Of a DNA stretch of 64,000 nucleotides, positions 25,447-33,100 are shown piece after piece (position 1 is the stretch's first letter; the number at the start of each line of letters is the position of its first letter). The notes beneath the pieces were generated by a model. It was not told where the DNA came from. It saw only the letters and a program-made list of their open reading frames with translations, and did not search any database. Source of the stretch: an uncultured Oscillospiraceae bacterium (lineage in GTDB: Bacteria > Bacillota > Clostridia > Oscillospirales > Ruminococcaceae). Position numbers and translations under genes: made by a program. Location: positions 28,606 to 92,605 of the forward strand of contig CAJULF010000004.1 in assembly GCA_910587135.1 (NCBI GenBank), written 5' to 3'.

Positions 25447-25692
25447 ATATTCAGATTGAAAGAGCTTAGGGAAAAGCGGAAAGTCTCACAGATGCGGCTC
25501 GCGATAGAACTGAATCTGAGCCAGAACAGCATAAGCCGCTATGAGAGCGGAATGCGAGAGGCGGATTATAAAACCTTGCTGGCAATAGCAGATTATTTTA
25601 ACGTTTCACTGGATTATCTCTTTGGGCGCACGGATAATCCTAAAATAAACACGGAGATGAAAAATGGCAGGGATAATCTTTCATATAAATAA
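25447..25692 (+). CDS. Xre-family DNA-binding regulator
   Basis: Small HTH_3 regulator (about 81 residues). The helix-turn-helix is complete: LKELREKRKVSQMRLAIELN, SQNSISRYESG, then LLAIADYFNVSLDYLFGRTD. The usual opening of this family, MFRLKELRE, corresponds here to ATA TTC AGA TTG, with GGGGG eight bases before ATA. The only standard start, TTG at 25456, is 17 bases from that site. I give ATA at 25447 as the probable start and TTG as the alternative. It faces the 47-residue membrane peptide across a shared palindromic promoter and probably represses it and itself. Confidence 0.8.
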   Translation: MFRLKELREKRKVSQMRLAIELNLSQNSISRYESGMREADYKTLLAIADYFNVSLDYLFGRTDNPKINTEMKNGRDNLSYK

Positions 25693-25727
25693 TCTGCTTT
25701 AGTTCAGCTTATATACAGATTGCATAA
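25685..25727 (+). repeat. Family 1 remnant (copy f)
   Basis: TAAATAATCTGCTTTAG, TTCAGCTTATATACAGATTG resembles the right end of family 1 (AATCGGCTTAGGTCAACCTTTATATACA). It overlaps the last codons of the Xre gene. Confidence 0.4.
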
Positions 25728-25731
25728 AAAT

Positions 25732-26193
25732 TTAACGTATCTTTTCTTTTTTTCGGATATCAAATCCTGTTTTTAAATATAACTTTACTGCATTGCGATT
25801 CCATTCGGCGGTATGTAAAACAACCTCGTCATATCCTTGCTCTAAAATATGATTTATTCCCCATACAAGCAGTTCCCGCCCGTATCCTCGCTTTTGAAAT
25901 GTTTTGCTGACGATCAAGTCGTCCAGTTCGTTACCGAAACAGGAAACGGCTCCGAAAATTACTCCGTTTTGCAGGTAAACAAAGACGTCGTTTGCCTTGT
26001 TCTTGATTTGAGAATAATCAGAGTAAAAATTTATTGGCTCAATTTCCAAATCCTTTCTCATTTCGTAAAAACATTCATTGTATATCCGCATATATTCACT
26101 CCAATATTCTTCACGAAAAGGAGTGCAGTCTATATTATTGCTGTACGTTAATACTCCTTTAAAAACCATTTCATAGGCAATTATTTCTTTCAT
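25732..26193 (-). CDS. GNAT-family N-acetyltransferase
   Basis: Protein of 153 residues. The acetyl-CoA binding signature is VSKTFQKRGYGRELLVWGINH (about residues 93-113), followed by the typical C-terminal VVLHTAEWNRNAVKLYLKTGF. Substrate unknown. ATG at 26193 was preferred because AAGGAG lies eight bases upstream; an ATG six bases earlier would leave too little spacing. Own promoter at 26227-26255 on the minus strand. Codon use looks more AT-rich than that of the neighbours, which fits an accessory origin, though this is an impression and not a measurement. Confidence 0.85.
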   Translation of the reverse strand: MKEIIAYEMVFKGVLTYSNNIDCTPFREEYWSEYMRIYNECFYEMRKDLEIEPINFYSDYSQIKNKANDVFVYLQNGVIFGAVSCFGNELDDLIVSKTFQKRGYGRELLVWGINHILEQGYDEVVLHTAEWNRNAVKLYLKTGFDIRKKEKIR

Positions 26194-26226
26194 TGACATT
26201 TCTCCTTGTATCTCAATTTAGCTATA

Positions 26227-26255
26227 AGTATATCATGTGCCATTGATAAAGTCAA
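26227..26255 (-). promoter_or_regulatory. Promoter of the GNAT gene
   Basis: Minus strand TTGACT, 17-base spacer, TATACT. From 26256 to 26432 I see no gene or clear structure. Confidence 0.75.
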
Positions 26256-26432
26256 GTGCGGTTTTGTAAGGTATGGCACACTGTGCACGAACCCGTTTCG
26301 TATGCGTTGAAGCATAGAAAAATGTGGTTCACGCAAAAATGAAATGGAATTCGAGAAAGAGAGAAAAAAGCAGGGAATCGGAGAGAAATACAGAGGATAA
26401 GGGATATATTTAAAATTTAAAGGAAAAAGCCC

Positions 26433-26461
26433 TTGACAAAGTATGGGTAAAAGTGTATAAT
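26433..26461 (+). promoter_or_regulatory. Promoter of rplM-rpsI
   Basis: TTGACA (26433-26438), 17-base spacer, TATAAT (26456-26461). Confidence 0.88.
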
Positions 26462-26477
26462 AATCAATGTTGTGATG

Positions 26478-26494
26478 ACATTTCCATTTGAAAT
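26478..26494 (+). promoter_or_regulatory. Small hairpin in the rplM leader
   Basis: CATTTC-CATTT-GAAATG lies in the 60-base leader. It may be the binding site for autoregulation by L13, as in L13 leaders of other Firmicutes, but the short stem alone does not prove it. Confidence 0.35.
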
Positions 26495-26524
26495 GGCGAT
26501 AAATACAAATAAGGAGGAAGAAAT

Positions 26525-26953
26525 ATGTCAACATATATGCCTAAGGCTGAAACTATGGAACGCAGCTGGTATATTCTCGACGCGGCAGGCAGACCTCTCG
26601 GTCGTGTTGCGGCTATGGCTGCTCACCTGCTCAGAGGCAAGCATAAGCCCACTTTCGCACCTCACTGCGACTGCGGCGATCATGTAATTATCATCAACTG
26701 CTCAAAGGCAGTGCTCACCGGCAAGAAGCTGGAGAAAAAGGTTTACAGATGGCACACGGGCTGGATAGGTCACCTTAAGGAGGTAGGCTACGACAAGCTG
26801 ATGGCGGAGAAGCCCGAGAAGGCTATGACGCTGGCGGTCAACGGTATGCTGCCTGATACGACCATTGGAAGAAAGGCTCTCACAAGACTGCGCTGCTACG
26901 CAGGTGCGGAGCATAAGAACGCGGCTCAGAAGCCCGTTGAGTATAAGTTTTAA
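26525..26953 (+). CDS. rplM: 50S ribosomal protein L13
   Basis: Ribosomal protein of 142 residues, full length for L13. Marker stretches: WYILDAAGRPLGRVAAMAAH, the GDHVIIINCSKAVLTGKKLE motif, YRWHTGWIGHLKEV, and a C-terminus ending GAEHKNAAQKPVEYKF. RBS AAGGAGGAAG. It forms a two-gene transcript with rpsI, 12 bases downstream, which is the near-universal pairing in bacteria. Expression is from the consensus promoter at 26433. Confidence 0.99.
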   Translation: MSTYMPKAETMERSWYILDAAGRPLGRVAAMAAHLLRGKHKPTFAPHCDCGDHVIIINCSKAVLTGKKLEKKVYRWHTGWIGHLKEVGYDKLMAEKPEKAMTLAVNGMLPDTTIGRKALTRLRCYAGAEHKNAAQKPVEYKF

Positions 26954-26965
26954 GGAGGGCTGAAT

Positions 26966-27361
26966 ATGTACGAATCTAACTACTACTACGGAACAGGCAG
27001 AAGAAAGCACTCCGTTGCAAGAGTAAGAGTTTATCCCGGCAGCGGCACTATCACCATCAACGGCAGAGGAATAGACGACTATTTCGGTCTGGACACCCTT
27101 AAGCTGATAGTTCGTCAGCCTCTCGCTCTTACCGATACGGTTGAGAAGTTCGATATCGTCTGCACAGTTGCGGGCGGCGGTGTTACCGGTCAGGCGGGCG
27201 CTATCCGTCACGGTATCTCCAGAGCGCTGCTCCAGTATTCCGACGAGCTGCGCCCCGTTCTCAAGAAGGCGGGCTTCCTCACTCGCGACCCGAGAATGAA
27301 GGAAAGAAAGAAGTACGGCTTGAAGGCTGCAAGACGTGCTCCCCAGTTCTCGAAGAGATAA
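26966..27361 (+). CDS. rpsI: 30S ribosomal protein S9
   Basis: Ribosomal protein of 131 residues. Visible: YYYGTGRRKHSVARVRVYPG, the central GGGVTGQAGAIRHGISRALL, and the basic C-terminal tail KYGLKAARRAPQFSKR, which reaches into the ribosomal P site. RBS AAGGAGG. Full length, directly after rplM, followed by an intrinsic terminator. Confidence 0.99.
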   Translation: MYESNYYYGTGRRKHSVARVRVYPGSGTITINGRGIDDYFGLDTLKLIVRQPLALTDTVEKFDIVCTVAGGGVTGQAGAIRHGISRALLQYSDELRPVLKKAGFLTRDPRMKERKKYGLKAARRAPQFSKR

Positions 27362-27374
27362 CTTCTGCATTATT

Positions 27375-27407
27375 GGCTCCCGTTTCATTTCAAGCGGGAG
27401 CTTTGAT
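27375..27407 (+). terminator. Terminator after rpsI
   Basis: GGCTCCCG...CGGGAGCT stem followed by TTTGATT. Confidence 0.75.
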
Positions 27408-27429
27408 TATAGCGGAGGGGGTATTATTT

Positions 27430-28050
27430 ATGTTCAGGTTCAAATGGGGCAGATTACTGTCGGGCGGTATTCTGCTCACGATAATGGGCTTGGTTCTAAC
27501 GATAAACGCGGCGGTAAACCAACCCGAGCGTTACACATTTCTCGACGAGATATCCTATAAACGCCTGTCGGACGACATGCTTGTACAGGGCAGATTTTCA
27601 AGGATAATCGGAAAATACACATACGATTTCGGCGAGGGAGAGGCTATATACTACGTTGCGGCGCTGCCGGCGAACGAAGATTCCGACACGAAATACGTAA
27701 GCGTAAACACGCCTGTTGAACAGCCGTCGTGGGATATGCGCATAGGGCAGTGCAGGGATCATTTCGACAATGGCACGGAGCTTTATGAAGGGAAAACCAC
27801 CATCACATCCTGCAAGCTACATAAAATGACCGAGGACGACCTTACTGCAGCATACGCCGCCTGCGAGGGCTATGTTCAGCAGGGCGATATACTGCCATTC
27901 TATACAGAGCCGTATTATATCAACTACAAGGAGCAGGCTGCAAGCACCCCCGAATATCCTATCGGCGTGGGGATAGTTGTGCTTGTGTTGGGCTTGGGCG
28001 CGGTCACGATGTGGGTACTGCGTCCAGTGATTTCAAAAAAAGACAATTAA
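27430..28050 (+). CDS. Two-helix membrane protein of unknown function
   Basis: Protein of 206 residues starting at ATG 27430 behind GGAGGGGG; a longer in-frame start would run back over the rpsI terminator. Membrane helices at about 7-28 (LLSGGILLTIMGLVLTINAAV) and 175-197 (IGVGIVVLVLGLGAVTMWVL) bracket an extracellular domain of about 145 residues rich in Tyr and Asp, with one CRDHF and one SCKLH cysteine. The layout resembles small sensor or surface-tethered proteins. Family not recognised. Confidence 0.7.
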   Translation: MFRFKWGRLLSGGILLTIMGLVLTINAAVNQPERYTFLDEISYKRLSDDMLVQGRFSRIIGKYTYDFGEGEAIYYVAALPANEDSDTKYVSVNTPVEQPSWDMRIGQCRDHFDNGTELYEGKTTITSCKLHKMTEDDLTAAYAACEGYVQQGDILPFYTEPYYINYKEQAASTPEYPIGVGIVVLVLGLGAVTMWVLRPVISKKDN

Positions 28051-28060
28051 AGCGAATTTC

Positions 28061-28122
28061 AAATAACCAACAAATCCCATGCTCTGGCGGCAATGGGATT
28101 TGTTGGTTATTTGTACATTTTT
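28061..28122. terminator. Bidirectional terminator between convergent genes
   Basis: A perfect 20-base stem: AAATAACCAACAAATCCCAT (28061-28080) and its complement at 28093-28112, then a T7 tract on the plus strand. It serves the membrane protein gene and possibly the convergent gene at 28139. Confidence 0.9.
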
Positions 28123-28138
28123 TTATAAAAATATTTGT

Positions 28139-28738
28139 CTATGCTATTATCTGAGATACTTTCACTCTGCTATATGGATCTAATGATAAAGGGTTTGCAG
28201 AAGTGCCCGTATCTTCATACGGCATATAACTCGGAAAACCCTCTGACGAAATAGTCTTACCGCGCCATCTTATATCCAGGTAAATATCACCATGATCAAA
28301 AGCTATGGAATCCTCGGGCTCTTTTATCTCCAACAGCCTATCAATAATAAACTCCGCCTCTTCACCGGTATACGGTTCGTATGAGCCCATGCCGATCTCC
28401 CATGCGCCCATTTCTTCAAGTTCTTCTTTTGTAAATGTGCCAATAGTTTCATCGCCATACGGACTTGTTCTGTTTTCATCATGCATCATAGGCTCAATCG
28501 GTTGGTTTTCCGCAAGTTCGTTTTGAACCGTTTCAATACCATACCCAAGCACATCGCTCCAGTGCACAGGCCCGTTTTCATTTGCTTTGCCTTCAATATC
28601 GCTGATGTTATTAGCAATGAAAAAATCATCGCATACATCGGGGACTGTTGTGATTTCTGAAGTCTGTGCCGCCGCCGTAAAGGACAATGCCATACATGCC
28701 GCCAAAGCTGCGGCGGTAAGCTTTTTGATTATTTTCAT
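28139..28738 (-). CDS. Secreted protein of unknown function
   Basis: Protein of 199 residues with a clear signal peptide (MKIIKKLTAAALAACMALSFTAAAQ, cleavage after AAA). The mature part is acidic, without cysteine pairs or repeats. A short motif YEPYTGEEAEFIIDRLLEI and a C-terminal beta segment DIYLDIRWRGKTISSEG can be seen, but no known domain. Driven by its own promoter (28787-28815, minus strand), whose -35 box overlaps the start of a direct repeat. Family not recognised. Confidence 0.7.
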   Translation of the reverse strand: MKIIKKLTAAALAACMALSFTAAAQTSEITTVPDVCDDFFIANNISDIEGKANENGPVHWSDVLGYGIETVQNELAENQPIEPMMHDENRTSPYGDETIGTFTKEELEEMGAWEIGMGSYEPYTGEEAEFIIDRLLEIKEPEDSIAFDHGDIYLDIRWRGKTISSEGFPSYMPYEDTGTSANPLSLDPYSRVKVSQIIA

Positions 28739-28786
28739 AGATATTGATTTCCTTTCTAAAAATATTTGGCATTATCAACCAATTCA

Positions 28787-28815
28787 ATTATATCACATAG
28801 TATTTACAAAGACAA
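28787..28815 (-). promoter_or_regulatory. Promoter of the secreted unknown
   Basis: Minus strand TTGTCT, 17-base spacer, TATAAT. Confidence 0.75.
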
Positions 28816-28927
28816 GCGTTATTTCATGAACCTTTCACAAATCCCCCTCCCCCGCACGGATATGGCTCAAATTACCCGCAATGGCGTAAAAAAGCGATAG
28901 GAATTACTGAAAATAATAGTTGATTTT
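28813..28927 (+). repeat. Direct repeat, left copy, flanking an Xre gene
   Basis: CAAGCGTTATTTCATGAAC, then TTTCACAAATCCCC, GGATATGGCTCAAATT, CCCGCAAT, CGTAAAAAAG, AATTACTGAAAATAA and AGTTGATTTTT recur in the same order at 29983-30105. Two small gaps and scattered changes separate the copies. Confidence 0.9.
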
Positions 28928-28971
28928 TCGGTTTGTTTTAAGGTATTTATTGTCCGCTTTGATATATTGCT

Positions 28972-29853
28972 TCAGATGTTATTCCCGCTGTGAAGAAGTG
29001 TATCGATTTGTTTATAAACAATCTGTTGACATTTAACGATCTTTTCCTCGGAAAGGACTGGTGCCAGCATAAAATTCCATGCCAACTCACAAACGCATAT
29101 CTGATCAATCTCGTTGGTGAGCATTCTTATCACATTTTCAGACGCTCCGTACAGCGCGACAAAAAGCTCGTCGGAAAATGAGAAGAATAGTTTTTTCCCT
29201 TTAATTTCATTTGAATGAGTAAGAAATTTTTCAAGTATTGCAGTGTTTCCCAACAAGGGCTCTTTCCCTTTTATGCTTGTATAAAAATCCTCTTTTGTCG
29301 GAAAGAAATCGGGACGCTTTAATTTTAAAAAAGTGAACTCTTGAGTTGAAAGCCTGTTTTCAAGTATTTTGATAATTGCAGTTGGGTGCGCTCCCCTGAT
29401 AAGTATCAACATACAATCGGAAATGAGCTGCGATATTAGGTCATCTCCTGCCGCCGCTTCAAGTGTTTTCTGCGCTGTTTCGTAATCATACCCCCCTGTG
29501 ATCGTTATTTCCACCGACGTTTTTAAAAACGGAAAACGTACTGCCTGCCCAGTGTATTCAACCAATGAGAGCAATCCGTTTTTCCATGACAAAGCGGACA
29601 TTTCTATAAGATGCTCGGCAAGCAGAGCCATATTCTCATCCTTTACCGCACAAACACCCAGAAGCTCGTCCACCGTTACGTTAAAGAAAACCGCAATTTC
29701 AGGCAAAAGGCTTATGTCGGGGCAACACAGCCCGGATTCCCACTTGGACACAGCTTGGCTTGATACATTCATAGCGGCGGCAAGCTGCTCTTGAGTGATA
29801 CCTTTTTTTCTTCGCAGATCGGCGATCTGTTTATCAATAATGATTTTTGCCAT
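28972..29853 (-). CDS. Xre-family regulator with a large unknown C-terminal domain
   Basis: Protein of 293 residues. The HTH_3 domain covers residues 8-65: IADLRRKKGITQEQLAAAMN, VSSQAVSKWESGLCCPDISL, LPEIAVFFNVTVDELLG. Residues 75-293 are a helical domain of unknown function, perhaps sensing or dimerisation. The start ATG 29853 follows AGGAGAG. Own promoter at 29875-29903. The whole unit (gene plus promoter) lies between two direct repeats of about 120 bases and looks like an insertion into the upstream region of the 30.2 kb gene. Confidence 0.85.
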   Translation of the reverse strand: MAKIIIDKQIADLRRKKGITQEQLAAAMNVSSQAVSKWESGLCCPDISLLPEIAVFFNVTVDELLGVCAVKDENMALLAEHLIEMSALSWKNGLLSLVEYTGQAVRFPFLKTSVEITITGGYDYETAQKTLEAAAGDDLISQLISDCMLILIRGAHPTAIIKILENRLSTQEFTFLKLKRPDFFPTKEDFYTSIKGKEPLLGNTAILEKFLTHSNEIKGKKLFFSFSDELFVALYGASENVIRMLTNEIDQICVCELAWNFMLAPVLSEEKIVKCQQIVYKQIDTLLHSGNNI

Positions 29854-29874
29854 AATATCTCTCCTTTCCCCCTA

Positions 29875-29903
29875 ATTATAATACAATAATTCGCATTGTT
29901 CAA
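29875..29903 (-). promoter_or_regulatory. Promoter of the 29.8 kb Xre gene
   Basis: Minus strand TTGAAC, 17-base spacer, TATAAT. Confidence 0.78.
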
Positions 29904-29982
29904 TATATAGTTGGTTGCAAATCGATGAATAAATTCAACCGATAGTTGTTATAAATGAGCTGCATTCGGTATGCCCGGAAGT

Positions 29983-30105
29983 CAAGCGTTATTTCATGAA
30001 CTTTTCACAAATCCCCTCCCCCGCAAGGATATGAGGATATGGCTCAAATTGCCCGCAATACCGTAAAAAAGTGATAACAATTACTGAAAATAACAGTTGA
30101 TTTTT
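29983..30105 (+). repeat. Direct repeat, right copy
   Basis: Matches 28813-28927 (see that entry) and ends within the -35 region of the following gene. Only this copy continues into an intact -10 box. Confidence 0.9.
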
Positions 30106-30125
30106 AAGCTTGGATATGTTATAAT
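30097..30125 (+). promoter_or_regulatory. Promoter of the activase-like gene
   Basis: TTGATT (30097-30102), 17-base spacer, TATAAT (30120-30125). Confidence 0.8.
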
Positions 30126-30196
30126 TATAAGGTATGCGAACGGCGCATACGTTGTTTGGCAAATTTTGCCTTTTGTTTATGAAAGGATTTGATATT

Positions 30197-33100
30197 TTGA
30201 AGAGAGTTGGTCTTGACATCGGTTCTACGACAGTAAAAGCAGCGGTTCTCGGCGAGAATGACGAGCTTCTGTACAGCCGTTATAAAAGACATTTTTCGGA
30301 TATAAGAAAAACCGTAAGCGACATAATTTCGGAGGTCGGCGCGGAGCTCGAGGGCGAGCGCGTGCTTATCGCGGTGACTGGCTCGGGGGGAATCTCGGTG
30401 TCCAAGTGGCTGGGTATTCCGTTTGTGCAGGAGGTTGCCGCGGGAACTAACGCCATAAAGCAGCTTATCCCCGAAACGGACGTCGCGATAGAATTAGGCG
30501 GTGAGGACGCGAAGATTACATATCTCACGGGCGGTCTGGAGCAGCGCATGAACGGAAGCTGCGCGGGCGGCACGGGCGCGTTCATCGACCAGATGGCGGC
30601 GCTGCTCAACACGAACATAGAGGGGCTCAACGAGCTCTCCAAAAAGCACACCACCATTTACCCGATAGCCTCCCGCTGCGGCGTTTTCGCGAAAAGCGAC
30701 ATTCAGCCGCTGCTTAACGACGGCGCGAAAAGAAGCGACGTCGCGGCTTCGGTCTTCCAGTCGGTCGTTAATCAGACCATAAGCGGACTCGCCTGCGGAA
30801 AGCCTATCCGCGGAAACGTTGCGTTCCTCGGCGGTCCGCTGCACTATCTTTCGGAGCTGCGCGAGAGGTTTATAGAAACCCTCGGACTTGCTCCCGAAAA
30901 CATAATTTTCCCCGAAAACGCCAATCTTTTTGTGGCGATGGGCTGTGCTTTTTCCGAGGAAAGCGAGGAAGCGGATATTTCGGAGCTTGTAACGAAAGCG
31001 TCCTCACTCGAAAGCACCCAGCTCCGCGAGGTAGAGCGGCTTGCTCCGCTGTTCGGCAGCAAAAAGGAGCTGAAGGAGTTCAACCGCCGCCACGCAAAGG
31101 CGGTTATCCCCACCGCGGATATCAAGGAGCATAAGGGCGCGTGCTATCTTGGTGTAGACGCGGGCTCGACCACCACCAAGGCGGTGCTGCTCAACAAAAA
31201 CGCGGAGATTATCTACTCCTATTACAACGGAAACGGCGGCGACCCACTCAAATCCGTCATAAAAATTCTGAATGAAATATATTCTCTTCTGCCCGACGGC
31301 GCGTTTATCGCGAAAGCCTGCACCACGGGCTACGGCGAGCACCTGATCAAGGCGGCGCTCGGCGCGGATTTCGGTGAGATAGAGACCATGGCGCACTACA
31401 AGGCTGCGGATAAAACGCTGCCCGGCGCGGAATTTATCCTCGATATCGGCGGGCAGGACATGAAGTGTATGCGCGTCAAAAACGGCGAGATAGAGAGTAT
31501 TCTGCTGAATGAGGCATGCTCCAGCGGCTGCGGCTCGTTTATAGAGAATTTTGCCAATGCACTCGGTATGTCCTCGGCGGATTTCGCGAAGCTGGGGCTA
31601 ACGGCGCAGAACCCCGTAGACCTCGGTTCGCGCTGCACGGTGTTTATGAATTCACGCGTAAAGCAGGCGCAGAAAGAGGGCGCGACCGTTGCGGATATAT
31701 CCGCGGGATTGAGCTACTCGGTAGTGAAAAACGCGCTGTTTAAGGTTATAAAACTGCGCGATACCTCTGATATGGGTGAAAAGATAATAGTTCAGGGCGG
31801 AACGTTCATGAACGACAGCGTACTGCGCGCCTTTGAGCTTATATGCGGCAGGGAAGTCGTGCGCCCCGATAAGGCGGGTCTTATGGGAGCCTACGGCAGC
31901 GCTTTGATATCCCTCGAGCGCGACGACGGAAAGGGAAGCACAATTTCCACCGCTGAAATGCTGGAGGGCTTCAAGGCTGAGAAAACCGCCGCGCGCTGCG
32001 GAAAGTGCAGCAATAACTGCCTGCTGACCATAACAAAATTCCCGGACGGAAAGCGCTACATAAGCAACAACCGCTGCGAGCGCGGCGCGGGGAATGTTTC
32101 GGGCGAGGAAAAGCTGCCCAATCTCTATGAGTATAAATATCGGCTTCTTTTTGACCGCGACAGTATGCCCGCCGACGTTGCAAGGCGCGGCGTTATCGGA
32201 TTTCCGCGTGTGCTGGGAATGTATGAGAATTACCCGTTCTGGCACAAGCTTTTCAGCGGGCTGGGCTTCAGCGTAAGGCTCTCTCCGAAATCCTCGCGCG
32301 ATATCTATGATAAGGGTATAGAGACCATGCCCTCCGAGTCGGTGTGCTACCCCGCGAAGCTTGCCCACGGGCATATTCAGGCGCTGATAGACAGCGGTAT
32401 AAAGCTGATCTTCTATCCCTCTGTTCCATACGAAATGGGGGACGCAAACGGCGGCGATAATCACTATAACTGTCCCGTGGTGGCTACATACAGCGAGGTT
32501 ATCAAAAACTCCGTTCCCGAACTGCGTGAGGATGTTAAATTCCTTAACCCGTTCCTGCCGATATTCCACCGCAAGCGCATGGCGGAGCGCCTTTTTGAGG
32601 AGTTCTCGAAGCTGCTTCCCGAGATGAATATTACCAAAACCGAGATCAATGACGCGCTGAAGCTGGCGTACGCCGAGGACGAAGCCTTTAAGGACGAAAT
32701 GCGGCGCAAGGGCGAGGAAACACTGAAATACCTGGAGGAAAACGGAAAGCGCGGTATAGTTCTCGCGGGCAGACCCTACCATGTAGACCCGGAGATTAAC
32801 CACGGTCTTCCCGAGATGATAGCAGGGTACGGCTTTGCGGTGCTCACCGAGGACAGCGTGGCGCATATGGAGCAGGTGGTCCGCCCGATACGCGTAGTCG
32901 ATCAGTGGACTTATCATACAAGACTTTACGCGGCGGCGCACGTTGTGGGCAAGCATGAGTGCCTGGAGCTGGTGCAGCTCAACAGCTTCGGCTGCGGGCT
33001 TGACGCAATAACCACCGACCAGGTGCAGGAAATACTGCGGAGCTTCGGCAAGCTCTATACCTGCCTTAAGATAGACGAGGTGAACAATCTCGGAGCGGCA

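Noticed and set aside
26462..26524. A full L13 leader riboregulator before rplM
   Set aside because: Only one short hairpin is present and the known leader pattern could not be recognised; kept as a low-confidence site only.
28972..30105. Insertion sequence carrying the Xre gene
   Set aside because: The flanking repeats are direct, not terminal inverted, and no transposase or integrase is present.
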